Of a stretch of DNA of 64,000 nt, positions 41,120-48,969 are shown in pieces. A program made the position numbers and the translations under genes. How positions within the stretch are numbered: position 1 is the first letter of the stretch; the number at the start of each line of letters is the position of its first letter. Source of the stretch: JBBROS01 sp963752225 (GTDB lineage: Bacteria; Pseudomonadota; Alphaproteobacteria; Acetobacterales; Acetobacteraceae). The stretch lies in the NCBI GenBank assembly GCA_963752225.1, contig CAVVXS010000007.1, positions 62,001 through 126,000 of the forward strand, given 5' to 3'. The notes below the pieces were generated by a model. It saw nothing but the letters and a program-made list of their open reading frames with translations. It searched no databases and had not been told where the DNA came from.

Positions 41120-41905
41120 ATGACCGCGCCGCGGCAGCCCTCGATGCTGCTTGCGTCTGCCGTTCCCGTTCTGGCCTTGCTGGGCTGGTGGGCCTCGACC
41201 CGCGGCGAAGGCTACCGCCTGATCCCGTCGCCCACCGACGTCGGTTTGGCGATGTGGGATCTCGCCTTCGGCGGGGTCAACGACGACGCGTTCAGCGGCA
41301 TGCTGCTGACCCATCTCGTGGCCTCCGCGTCGCGCGTCTACGGAGCTTTCCTGCTGGCCGCGGCCATCGCCTTGCCGCTCGGGATGGCCATCGGCCGGGT
41401 CCGCCTCGTGCGCGCCCTGTTCGACCCGGCGCTGCAGATCCTGCGCCCGGTCCCGGTCACCGCCTGGCTGCCCCTGTCGCTAATCGTGTTCGGGCTCGGG
41501 CCGCGCAGCGCGTTCTTCCTCGTCGCCCTCGGCGCCTTCTACCCGATCCTGCTCAACACCGTGTTCGGCGTGCAGAGCGTCGAGCCGCGGCTGTTCGAGG
41601 CGGCGGCGATGCTCGGGACCAAGCCGGCGGCGATGTTCATGCGGGTCGTGCTGCCGGCGTCGATGCCGGGGATCTTCACCGGGTTGCGGCTGGGGCTCGG
41701 CCTGTCCTGGGTGGTGATCGTGGTGGGCGAAATGACCGGGGTCGAAACCGGGCTCGGGGCGATGATCATGGATGCGCGGCAATTGTCGCGGACCGAGATC
41801 GTGATTGCCGGCATGATCACCATCGGCGCGGTCGGCTACCTGTCCGACCAGGCCGTGCTGGCGCTCGGCCGCCGGCTGCTGCGCTGGAGCCCGCAGCACC
41901 GCTGA
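41120..41905 (+). CDS. ABC transporter permease, SsuC/TauC type
   Basis: 261-aa inner-membrane permease of the nitrate/sulfonate class. It has an N-terminal helix (MLLASAVPVLALLGWWAST), the segment YRLIPSPTDVGLAMWD, and RPVPVTAWLPLSLIVFGLG. The EAA loop is EPRLFEAAAMLGTKPAAMFMRVVLPASMPGIFTGLRLGLGLSWVVIVVGEM. About six helices. ATG 41120 follows a weak GTGGA; an in-frame ATG-less extension upstream overlaps the repeat and was rejected. The stop TGA shares its last A with the start of the ATPase gene. Confidence 0.9.
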   Translation: MTAPRQPSMLLASAVPVLALLGWWASTRGEGYRLIPSPTDVGLAMWDLAFGGVNDDAFSGMLLTHLVASASRVYGAFLLAAAIALPLGMAIGRVRLVRALFDPALQILRPVPVTAWLPLSLIVFGLGPRSAFFLVALGAFYPILLNTVFGVQSVEPRLFEAAAMLGTKPAAMFMRVVLPASMPGIFTGLRLGLGLSWVVIVVGEMTGVETGLGAMIMDARQLSRTEIVIAGMITIGAVGYLSDQAVLALGRRLLRWSPQHR

Positions 41906-42711
41906 TGCCCGCTCCTGCCGCAATCCGGGTGCAGTCGGTCACCAAGCGTTTCTCCGGTCCGGGCGCCGACACGGTGGCGTTGCAGGACGCGACCCTCGAG
42001 GTGGCGGCCGGCGAGTTCGTGTGCCTGATCGGCGCGTCGGGGTGCGGCAAGTCCACGCTGCTGCGCATCGTCGCCGGGTTCGAGAGCGTGACCGCCGGCC
42101 GGGTGGAGGTGCGCGGCAAGGCGGTCGAGGGACCCGGGCCGGACCGGGGCATGGTGTTCCAGGATTATGGCCTGTTTCCGTGGCTGACGGTGCGGCGGAA
42201 CATCGCTTTCGGCCCGGAAAGCCGCGGCAAGCCGCGGGCCGAGGTCGCCGCCACGACCGAGCGCTTCCTGCAGATGATCGGCCTCGCCGCCTTCGCCGAC
42301 GCCTACCCGCACCAGCTTTCGGGCGGCATGAAGCAGCGCGTGGCGATCGCGCGGGTGCTGGCCAACGATGCGCGCGTGGTGCTGATGGACGAGCCGTTCG
42401 GCGCGCTCGATGCGATGACGCGGGAGCGGCTGCAGGAGGAGCTGCTCGCGTTGTGGGCGAGCACCGGGCTGACGGTGGTGTTCGTGACCCATGCCATCGA
42501 GGAGGCGATCTTCCTCGGCGACCGGGTGGTGCTGATGTCGCCGGGGCCCGGGCGGATCGTGCGCGACGTCCGGATCGCGCTGCCGCGGCCGCGCGACGTG
42601 GCATCACCGGAGTTCAACGCGTTGCGGCGGGAGTTGTCGGCACTGCTGCATTCGAGCCACGCCCGGGTTGCGCCGGAGGATGCCGCCGGCTCATCCGCGG
42701 GCGGTGTGTGA
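41905..42711 (+). CDS. ABC transporter ATP-binding protein, SsuB/TauB type
   Basis: 268-aa cytoplasmic ATPase of the nitrate/sulfonate-type importer. Walker A IGASGCGKSTLLRIVAG, Q-loop MVFQDYGLFPWLTVRRNIAFG (the LFPWLTV stretch is typical), signature QLSGGMKQRVAIARVL, Walker B VVLMDEPFGALDAMTRE, and switch His in FVTHAIEEAIFL. The C-terminal tail is Ala/Ser-rich. Start and permease stop overlap as TGATG. Completes the receptor–permease–ATPase operon. Confidence 0.93.
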   Translation: MPAPAAIRVQSVTKRFSGPGADTVALQDATLEVAAGEFVCLIGASGCGKSTLLRIVAGFESVTAGRVEVRGKAVEGPGPDRGMVFQDYGLFPWLTVRRNIAFGPESRGKPRAEVAATTERFLQMIGLAAFADAYPHQLSGGMKQRVAIARVLANDARVVLMDEPFGALDAMTRERLQEELLALWASTGLTVVFVTHAIEEAIFLGDRVVLMSPGPGRIVRDVRIALPRPRDVASPEFNALRRELSALLHSSHARVAPEDAAGSSAGGV

Positions 42712-42758
42712 GAACCAGAGCCCTTGTCGATGCGCCGGCGCGGCGTCAGCATGGTGCC

Positions 42759-43490
42759 ATGCCCACGTCTCGCGTCCTGCTTGCGGCCCTCGCTGCCGCG
42801 TTTGCGCTGGCCACCAGCTCCGCCGAGGCTCGGCGGGCCGAGTTCGGCCGTTCCGACGCGGACGCGGCGGGCCGCTTCGACTATTACCTGCTCAGCCTCA
42901 GCGTCGCCCCGAGCTTCTGCGCCTTGTCGCCGGCCAACGCCGCCAAGCGGGAATGCCGCACGCTGACCGCGGACGACGTCCGGCAAACGCCGCTGACGAT
43001 CCACGGCCTGTGGCCGAACCGGGCGCGGGTCAGCACCAATCGGCAGCCGCAGGATTGCGACGGGCCACCGTTCGAGCTGTCACCCGCCGTGCAGTCGGAG
43101 CTGCGCCGCTACATGCCAGCCGGCCCGGGCCTCGCTCGGTACGAGTGGCGCAAGCACGGCACCTGCTCGGGCATGAGCGCCGACAGCTATTTCAGTGCCG
43201 AGACCAGGTTGGCCCGCGCCGCCAACGAGGCGATCGGGCCGTCGGTGCGGCCCGGCGGGATGTTGCGGATCGACGAGCTGCTGCGCAGCGTGGGCGCCAA
43301 CGACCCGGCTCTGGCGGCGGCGATCGTGGTCGACTGCCGATATCCAAGGGGCGGCGGCGAGGCGCTGGTCGAGGAGATCCGCATCACGCTGTCGAAGGAC
43401 CTGCGGCCGATCCCCGCGGCCAGCGTCGGGTTGGGGCAGAACTCCGGCTGTCCGAACGGCGCCGGCCGCGTGCCGGAGGTCGGCCACTAA
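42759..43490 (+). CDS. Ribonuclease T2 family protein
   Basis: 243-aa secreted or periplasmic endoribonuclease that cuts RNA through 2',3'-cyclic phosphates. A signal peptide (SRVLLAALAAAFALATSSAEA) is followed by FDYYLLSLSVAPSFC, the first active-site box TIHGLWPN (His82) and the second YEWRKHGTC (Glu129, His133). Cys residues in SFCALS, RECRT, QDCDG and GTCSG fit the usual disulfides. Bacterial RNase T2 (RNase I-like) proteins scavenge RNA from the periplasm. It begins 47 bases after the ABC ATPase gene and may have its own promoter. Confidence 0.92.
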   Translation: MPTSRVLLAALAAAFALATSSAEARRAEFGRSDADAAGRFDYYLLSLSVAPSFCALSPANAAKRECRTLTADDVRQTPLTIHGLWPNRARVSTNRQPQDCDGPPFELSPAVQSELRRYMPAGPGLARYEWRKHGTCSGMSADSYFSAETRLARAANEAIGPSVRPGGMLRIDELLRSVGANDPALAAAIVVDCRYPRGGGEALVEEIRITLSKDLRPIPAASVGLGQNSGCPNGAGRVPEVGH

Positions 43491-43498
43491 GCCGGGTC

Positions 43499-43539
43499 TG
43501 GGGCCGGTCGGCCCCAGCGGGTTCAGGGCAGAGCCCTGA
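43499..43539. repeat. Two palindromes of the dispersed family, also convergent terminator
   Basis: TGGGGCC-GGTC-GGCCCCA (43499-43516) and TCAGGGC-AGA-GCCCTGA (43523-43539). They stand between RNase T2 (+) and the flavoprotein gene (-). The second palindrome contains the stop codon and encodes the last residues (IRALP) of the flavoprotein. Either stem could end transcription of both genes. Confidence 0.7.
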
Positions 43540-44938
43540 TGTCATTGCTGGCGCGCTTGGCGGCCTCGTGCCCCGCGATCCGCCCGAACACCGTGCCGAT
43601 GGCCATGCCGAACCCGGCCAGGTAGCCGCGGCCCAGGATGCTGCCGGCCATGATCTCGCCGCTGGCAAATAGGTTCGCGGTCGGGCGGCCGTCATCCATG
43701 ATCACCTGCGCCCGCTCGTTCACCTTGACGCCAAGGTAGGTGAAGGTGATGCCGGGCCGCAGCGGGTAACCGCTGAACGGCGGCACCGCGATCGGTCGCG
43801 CCCAGTTGGTTTTCTCCACGTCCAACCCTTCGGTGTGGACGCCGTCCAGCCGGAGGTTGTCGAATGGCCCGGGGACGCATGCGGCGTTGAAACGGGCGAT
43901 CGTTGCTTCCAGCGCCGGGCCGTCGAGCCCGAGCTGTTCCGCCAGGCCGGCAATGGTGTCCGACTTGATGGCGGGGAACACGGACGGCATGAACAGGCGC
44001 TCGCTGCGGCCGTCGATGATCGAGAAGGCGACTTGGTCCGGCTGCTGCGCCACCAGCCGGCCCCAGATCGCGTAGCGCTTGGGCCAAACGTCCTGGCCCT
44101 CGTCGTAGAAGCGCTGCGCGTCGCGGTTGACCACGACGGAGAACGGCACGCAGTCGAGCCGGGTGACGATGCCGCCGTCGAACTTGGGCGCCCGCCCATC
44201 GATTGCGACCGCATGGCACTGGGTCGGGTCGCCGACGGAACCCACGCCTTGGTCGAGCAGGTTCCGCAGCACCCTCCCTTTCGCGTAAGGCGTGCCGCGG
44301 ATGAGGAAGTTCTCCGCCGAAGGTCCCCAGGCCTGCTTCAGCCATTCGAGGTTGGCCTGGAAGCCCCCGGAGGACGCCACCACGGTCTTGGCCTGCACCG
44401 TAACCGGGAAGCCGTGCGCGCTGACGGCGAGCCGGCGGACGAAGCCGTCGTCGAGGGCGATCTCCTGCACCTCGGTGTCGTACATCACATGCACGCCGAG
44501 GCGCTCGGCGCGGGCATAGAGCGCGTTCAGCAGCGCCTTGCCGCCGCCGAGAAAGAAGGCGTTGGTGCGGGACAGGTTGAGCGTGCCGGTCAGGCTCGGC
44601 TGGAAGCGGACGCCGCAGCGCTCGAGGAACGGCAGCGCGTCCTGCGTCATGCGGATGGTCATGCGGGCGAGCCCTTCGTCGGTCTCGCCGGCGGTGACGC
44701 GCAGCAGGTCGTCCCAGTATTCGTCCTCGCCATAGGCCTCGGTCAGCACCGAGGTGGGCTGCGTGTGCATCGCGCGCAGGTTGCGGGTGTGGCGGCTGTT
44801 GCCGCCGCGCATCGGCTTCGGCGCATGCTCCAATACGACGACGCTGGCGCCGGCCTCGGCCGCGGTGATGGCGGCGCACAAGGCCGCGTTGCCGCCGCCG
44901 AGCACGGCGACGTCGTACGTTCGATCGAACCAGGCCAT
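43523..44938 (-). CDS. tcuA: FAD-dependent tricarballylate dehydrogenase-like flavoprotein
   Basis: 471-aa flavoprotein of the fumarate-reductase/succinate-dehydrogenase family, closest in motif to TcuA, which oxidises tricarballylate to cis-aconitate. It has the FAD fold DVAVLGGGNAALCAAITAAEAGASVVVLEHA, then GGNSRHTRNLR (the TcuA-type variant), SRTNAFFLGGGKALLNALYARAE, VVASSGGFQANLEWLKQAWG, and the C-terminal FASGEIMAGSILGRGYLAGFGMAIGTVFGRIAGHEAA. ATG 44938 is the family start. Separated from an orphan receptor gene upstream by a palindromic repeat cluster. No TcuB-type electron carrier or TcuC transporter is nearby, so the in vivo substrate may differ. Confidence 0.85.
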   Translation of the reverse strand: MAWFDRTYDVAVLGGGNAALCAAITAAEAGASVVVLEHAPKPMRGGNSRHTRNLRAMHTQPTSVLTEAYGEDEYWDDLLRVTAGETDEGLARMTIRMTQDALPFLERCGVRFQPSLTGTLNLSRTNAFFLGGGKALLNALYARAERLGVHVMYDTEVQEIALDDGFVRRLAVSAHGFPVTVQAKTVVASSGGFQANLEWLKQAWGPSAENFLIRGTPYAKGRVLRNLLDQGVGSVGDPTQCHAVAIDGRAPKFDGGIVTRLDCVPFSVVVNRDAQRFYDEGQDVWPKRYAIWGRLVAQQPDQVAFSIIDGRSERLFMPSVFPAIKSDTIAGLAEQLGLDGPALEATIARFNAACVPGPFDNLRLDGVHTEGLDVEKTNWARPIAVPPFSGYPLRPGITFTYLGVKVNERAQVIMDDGRPTANLFASGEIMAGSILGRGYLAGFGMAIGTVFGRIAGHEAAKRASNDIRALP

Positions 44939-44966
44939 CGTGTGAGGTGCGCTCTTTGAGATCAGC

Positions 44967-45074
44967 TGAGGGGCTTTGCCCCTCAACCCCATCAAAGGCA
45001 AGCCTTTGAAATCCTCACCCTAGAAGTCGGGGTTTGGGGCCCGCGGCCCCAATGGGTCGAGGGCAACGCCCTCG
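44967..45074. repeat. Cluster of four palindromes of the dispersed repeat family
   Basis: Four hairpins in a row: TGAGGGGC-TTT-GCCCCTCA (44967-44985), CAAAGGC-AA-GCCTTTG (44993-45008), TTGGGGCC-CGC-GGCCCCAA (45034-45052) and CGAGGGC-AAC-GCCCTCG (45058-45074). The third contains GGGGTTTGGGGC, the reverse of the core found at 23567 and 58720. The cluster fills nearly the whole 141-base gap between the receptor and flavoprotein genes, which are on the same strand. Confidence 0.8.
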
Positions 45075-45079
45075 TCTTG

Positions 45080-46099
45080 CTAGCTGCCCGCCAAGCCATG
45101 CACCTCGGGCATGTAGAGGTCCCGCCAAGATTTCGGCCGGTGCTTCAGCCGTCCGACCCGGGCCATGAACGCCGTCAGCTTCTCCACCCCGGCCGGGACG
45201 GTGGTCCAGTCATTGTCGGGGTCGGCGACGATCGCGGTCATCTCGGCGGCGGTGCTGCGGGTGTCGCGCGCCATCTCGAGGTAGATTGCCGCAGCCTGCT
45301 CCGGATGGCGGTTGATCAATTCGTTGGCTTCCATCTGCGCGGCCAGCAGCGCCCCGGTCGCCTGCGGGTTGGCGTCGCGGAACCGCCTGGTGCCGATCAG
45401 CGTGCCGTTGATGTGGTGGCCGCCGAACGTGTCATAGGATTTCAGGATCGGGTGCAGCTTCGGCGACGCCCGCTCGTACTGGTAGAACGGCGCCACCGCG
45501 TAGTGGCAGTTCACCGTGGACCCGCTCAGCAGCCCGGCCAAGGCGTCCGGATGCGGCAAGGTGACGGTCAGCTTGTCGATCCGGTCGTACTGGTCCTCGC
45601 CCCATTGCTTTGCCGCTGCCATCTCCAGCAGCAGCGCCTGCGCGCTGATCTTCACGCCGGGCACCGCGATGCGGTCGGCGTCGGACAGGTCGGTGATCGA
45701 GCGGAGGGCCGGGTTGCTGGTCATCAGCAGGAACGGGGTGGACTGCACCGCGCTCAGCGACAGCACTTCCTGCGATGTGCCGACGGTCTTGTCCCACATC
45801 GTCGCGAGCGAGGTGGCGCCGGCGGCGCCGAAATCGACCTGCGCCGACAGGATCGCGTCGGCAATGGCGCCGGTGCCGCCCAAGGTGGTCCACTCGGGCT
45901 TGAGCCCGGGCAGGCCGGCGCGGCCGGCGTGTTTTTCGACCAAGCGCTCGTGCTCCATCACCATGATGGGCAGGTAGGGAAGGCCATACTGCTTGGCGAT
46001 CCGCACCGTCGCGACCTCGGCCCGGGCCGGGCGGCCCAGCATCGGGGCGGCGAGGGCGCCGAGACACACCGCCCGGCGCCCCGCTGTCAACCGGTTCAT
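45080..46099 (-). CDS. ABC-type substrate-binding protein, NMT1/SsuA-like (orphan)
   Basis: 339-aa periplasmic receptor with a signal peptide (RRAVCLGALAAPMLGRPARA). Core: VRIAKQYGLPYLPIMVMEHERLVEKHA, ILSAQVDFGAAGATSLATMWDK, IAVPGVKISAQALLLEMAAAKQWG and an SWRDLYMPEVHGLAGS tail. It is clearly a paralogue of the receptor at 51489: same motif order, tail ELFVPALHGRAGS there. No permease or ATPase is adjacent. Its ATG overlaps the stop of the metallo-hydrolase gene, so uptake or sensing of that enzyme's substrate is plausible. Ligand unknown. Confidence 0.88.
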   Translation of the reverse strand: MNRLTAGRRAVCLGALAAPMLGRPARAEVATVRIAKQYGLPYLPIMVMEHERLVEKHAGRAGLPGLKPEWTTLGGTGAIADAILSAQVDFGAAGATSLATMWDKTVGTSQEVLSLSAVQSTPFLLMTSNPALRSITDLSDADRIAVPGVKISAQALLLEMAAAKQWGEDQYDRIDKLTVTLPHPDALAGLLSGSTVNCHYAVAPFYQYERASPKLHPILKSYDTFGGHHINGTLIGTRRFRDANPQATGALLAAQMEANELINRHPEQAAAIYLEMARDTRSTAAEMTAIVADPDNDWTTVPAGVEKLTAFMARVGRLKHRPKSWRDLYMPEVHGLAGS

Positions 46100-46851
46100 G
46101 CGACGAGGTCGACCGTGGTGGTCTGCTCCATGTCGTCGCCGTACCAGGCGCGGATCGCCGCCTCGCGCCGGCCGATATAGCGGGTGACGCCATCCTCCTG
46201 CAGCATCGGCAGGTCGTGGCCGGGGATGACGACGCTGCCGGGCCGTTCGCGCCATAGCTCCCAGATCATCCGGATCGAGGCGGCGCTGACCGCGGCGTCG
46301 TAAGTCATGTCCGTGTCGCCGGACACCAGCTCGGCCCGGTTCTTGGCCGCGTCGCCGGTGAAGACGATGTCGTTGCGTTCCCCGCGCAGCCGAAACACGA
46401 GGCAGCCCGGCGTGTGACCCGGCGCCAAATGCGCGGTCATGCCCGGCAGCACTTCAGCGCCAGCCTGGACCCGCACCGTGGTCGGCCATTGCTCCAGCTT
46501 CTCGACATACAGCTCCGGGACCGGCGTCTCGCCCCAGGGTTCCTTCACCGACCAGGCCAGCTCGGTCGCGCCGATCACGATGCGGGCGTGCGGGAACAGC
46601 ACCCAATTGATCGAGTGGTCGTAGTGCGAATGGGTCAGGATGACGTCGGTGACGTCGGCCGGCTTGAGCCCGCGGCGCTCCAACCCGCCGATCAGCAGCT
46701 TGCGCATGCCGAACGCGCCGACATCCACCAGCGCGACCCGGCCATGCCCGCGCAGCAGGACGATGGTGCTCCAGCCCAGGCTGCCATGGCACACCGACTT
46801 GCCCGGGAAGCCGCTGACGATGACGTCCACCTCCCAGCCGCCAGCCTGCAT
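46096..46851 (-). CDS. MBL-fold metallo-hydrolase (AHL-lactonase-like)
   Basis: 251-aa cytosolic metallo-beta-lactamase-fold hydrolase of the lactonase/glyoxalase II branch. Metal ligands: HSHYDH in ILTHSHYDHSINWVLFPHA, His in HLAPGHTPGC, Asp in IVFTGDAAKN and His in VVIPGHDLPM. The substrate-side opening VIVSGFPGKSVCHGSLGWST is typical of a subgroup annotated as N-acyl homoserine lactonase family, though lactonase activity cannot be read from sequence. ATG 46851 suits the family N-terminus; GTG 46869 has a better GGGAG site and is a real alternative. It lies between the LOV kinase gene and the orphan receptor. Confidence 0.87.
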   Translation of the reverse strand: MQAGGWEVDVIVSGFPGKSVCHGSLGWSTIVLLRGHGRVALVDVGAFGMRKLLIGGLERRGLKPADVTDVILTHSHYDHSINWVLFPHARIVIGATELAWSVKEPWGETPVPELYVEKLEQWPTTVRVQAGAEVLPGMTAHLAPGHTPGCLVFRLRGERNDIVFTGDAAKNRAELVSGDTDMTYDAAVSAASIRMIWELWRERPGSVVIPGHDLPMLQEDGVTRYIGRREAAIRAWYGDDMEQTTTVDLVA

Positions 46852-46960
46852 CGGCTCAGCCTTCGGCACGATCTTGCGCTCCCGGGACACGCTGGGTTTG
46901 TCCGTCCCGCGACAGGCTGCGCCGGCGCATCGTTCCCCCGCTTCAGTGCTTGCGCCGAGC

Positions 46961-48784
46961 CTAAATCCGGGCCGGTGCGCCCGCAAGGCGGGGTGGCGCC
47001 GCCGCGGGGGCGCCCGCCGGCGCCGACAATCCCTCCTGCGACGGGCCGGCTTCGCTGCCGGCCGAAGCGGTGCTTCGAGCCTCGCCGCGCGCGCGGTTGG
47101 CAAGCGCCGCCCGTACCCGGCTGGCCAACTCCATGCGACGATAGGGCTTGCCGAGCACGTCCATCGTCGGAGCGCGCGGACCCTCGAGGATGAGATCCTC
47201 GTGGTAGCCGGTGGTGAGCAGGACGGAGATGCCCGGCACGCGCTTGGACACCTGTTCGGCGAGCACGAGTCCGTTCATCCCGCCCGGCATGAGCAGGTCG
47301 GTGAACAGGAGATCGACCGTCGTGTGCGGATGGTCGTCGAGCCAGGCCAGTGCTTCGTTGCCGCTGCGTGCGGTCACAACCCGGTAGCCGAGGTCGGCCA
47401 GCCATTCTTGCGCGACGCCGAGCACATCCTCGCTGTCTTCGACCACCAGGATCATTTCCTCGCCGCCGCGCAGCGCCTCCTCCGATTCGGCGGCGTCGAG
47501 GGCGTCGTCCGCTCCGGGCTTTGCCGCCGATGCCGCAACGGCCGGGAACAGCATGCTGACCGTCGTGCCCTTTCCGGGCTCGCTTTCGATGTGCAGCCGG
47601 CCCAGCGATTGCTGGACGAAGCCGTGCGTCATCGCGAGGCCCAACCCGGTGCCCTTGTCGAGCGGCTTGGTGGTGAAGAACGGTTCGGTCGCGCGTTCCA
47701 GGATGTGCGGCGGCATGCCTTCGCCTTCGTCGATGACCGACAAGGCAACGTGGTAGCCGCCGGGCTGGCCATCTTCCTCCAGCAGCACGACGGAGGTCTT
47801 CAGCGTGACGGTGCCGCCCTTCGGCATCGCGTCGCGGGCGTTGATGAGGATGTTCAGCAGCGCCATCTCGAGATGGCTCGGGTCGATCCTGACGAACGGC
47901 AGCCGGCGACGCAGGCTGACCTGCAGCTCGATTTGGTCGCCGACGGTGCTTTCCAGCATTTCGTCGAAGCCGGTGATCAGCTTGTTGAGGTTGACCATCT
48001 TGGGCTCGAGCCGCGTCTTGCGGGCATAGGCGAGCAATTGCCGCGTCAGCTTGGTGCCGCGTTCGGCCGCGGCCTCGATGCGCTCGACGAAGCGTCCAAC
48101 GGACTCGTCCGTCAGGCGACGCTTCAGCGCTTCGAGGTTGCCGGCGACGATCTGCAGCAGATTGTTGAAGTCGTGGGCGAGGCCCGCAGTCAACTGCCCC
48201 ACCGACTCCATCTTTTGCGCTTGGCGGAACGCCTGCTCGGAAGTGCGGCGTCGAGTGACGTCGAGAAGGGACGCGAAGAAGTATAATAATCGACCGGCCG
48301 CGTCGAACACCGGCGCAATATAGACCGCGTTCCAGAACGGCGTGCCGTCACGCCGATAGTTGAGCAGCTCGACCGAGATCGCGGTCCGCTTCTCGATGGC
48401 GGCGCGAAGATCAGCCACGTTTGACCGGTCGGTCTGCGGCCCCTGGAGGAAGCGGCAGTTCTGCCCAACGACCTCGTCCTGCTCGTACCCGGTCAGCTCA
48501 CCGAAGGCGTGGTTGGCAAAGACGACGGGGTTGTCCGGCAAGTTCGGGTCGGTGAGGATCATCGGCATCTGGGTCATTTCGATCGCCGCAAAGAACACCC
48601 CGTTGCGATCCTTAATCCCCGGCTTGCCGACGATGGCTTCGTGGGCCCGGGCCGTCGAGGCCGCGGTCTCCGCGGTGAAACCCCGGTTTGGCGTATCTGC
48701 CGCGTGCTCAATTCTCCCATCCCGGATATCGCTGTGTTCTCGGGAATGGTCGCCTTGAGCCACGCGTAGCCTCGTTGTTAACAT
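46961..48784 (-). CDS. LOV-domain (blue-light) hybrid histidine kinase
   Basis: 607-aa cytosolic sensor kinase. Residues ~60-180 form a LOV domain with the photoactive motif GQNCRFLQ (Cys110), flavin-binding Asn142 (ELLNYRRDG) and Asn152 (PFWNAV). The conserved Gln of the last strand is Leu173 (YFFASLLDVT; codon 48266-48268). The HisKA domain has phospho-His204 (GLAHDFNNLLQ). The ATPase boxes are NILINARDAMP, DEGEGMP and GTGLGLAM. A C-terminal receiver has Glu449/Asp450, phospho-Asp496 (LLFTDLLMP) and Lys546 (LGKPYR). An Ala/Pro-rich tail follows. Light should form a Cys-flavin adduct, but output may be altered by the Gln-to-Leu change. The start at 48784 lacks a clear ribosome site. Upstream of a metallo-hydrolase–receptor–flavoprotein series on the same strand. 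Confidence 0.92.
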   Translation of the reverse strand: MLTTRLRVAQGDHSREHSDIRDGRIEHAADTPNRGFTAETAASTARAHEAIVGKPGIKDRNGVFFAAIEMTQMPMILTDPNLPDNPVVFANHAFGELTGYEQDEVVGQNCRFLQGPQTDRSNVADLRAAIEKRTAISVELLNYRRDGTPFWNAVYIAPVFDAAGRLLYFFASLLDVTRRRTSEQAFRQAQKMESVGQLTAGLAHDFNNLLQIVAGNLEALKRRLTDESVGRFVERIEAAAERGTKLTRQLLAYARKTRLEPKMVNLNKLITGFDEMLESTVGDQIELQVSLRRRLPFVRIDPSHLEMALLNILINARDAMPKGGTVTLKTSVVLLEEDGQPGGYHVALSVIDEGEGMPPHILERATEPFFTTKPLDKGTGLGLAMTHGFVQQSLGRLHIESEPGKGTTVSMLFPAVAASAAKPGADDALDAAESEEALRGGEEMILVVEDSEDVLGVAQEWLADLGYRVVTARSGNEALAWLDDHPHTTVDLLFTDLLMPGGMNGLVLAEQVSKRVPGISVLLTTGYHEDLILEGPRAPTMDVLGKPYRRMELASRVRAALANRARGEARSTASAGSEAGPSQEGLSAPAGAPAAAPPRLAGAPARI

Positions 48785-48883
48785 CAGTCTAGCAGAGGTT
48801 AGCTACAGGATAGTCTGTCTTGATGATAGGTCGACTTACCTACAATTCTGTTATTTTTTGTGCGGGTGAGTCAGTCTTGCACC

Positions 48884-48903
48884 ACAACTACGACGATAGT
48901 TGT
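48884..48903. promoter_or_regulatory. Inverted repeat ACAACTA-N6-TAGTTGT upstream of the LOV kinase
   Basis: Perfect seven-base arms with a six-base spacer, about 100 bases upstream of the LOV kinase start and 67 bases after the end of the amidohydrolase gene. The surrounding 48785-48969 is unusually AT-rich for this genome and probably contains the kinase promoter. The repeat may be an operator or the terminator of the preceding operon; sequence alone cannot decide. Confidence 0.4.
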
Positions 48904-48969
48904 CTCATTTATGCGTAGCGTGATTGGTTTCCGACTGGACCGTCACCGAAACCTTTGTCGTCCAGGAAC

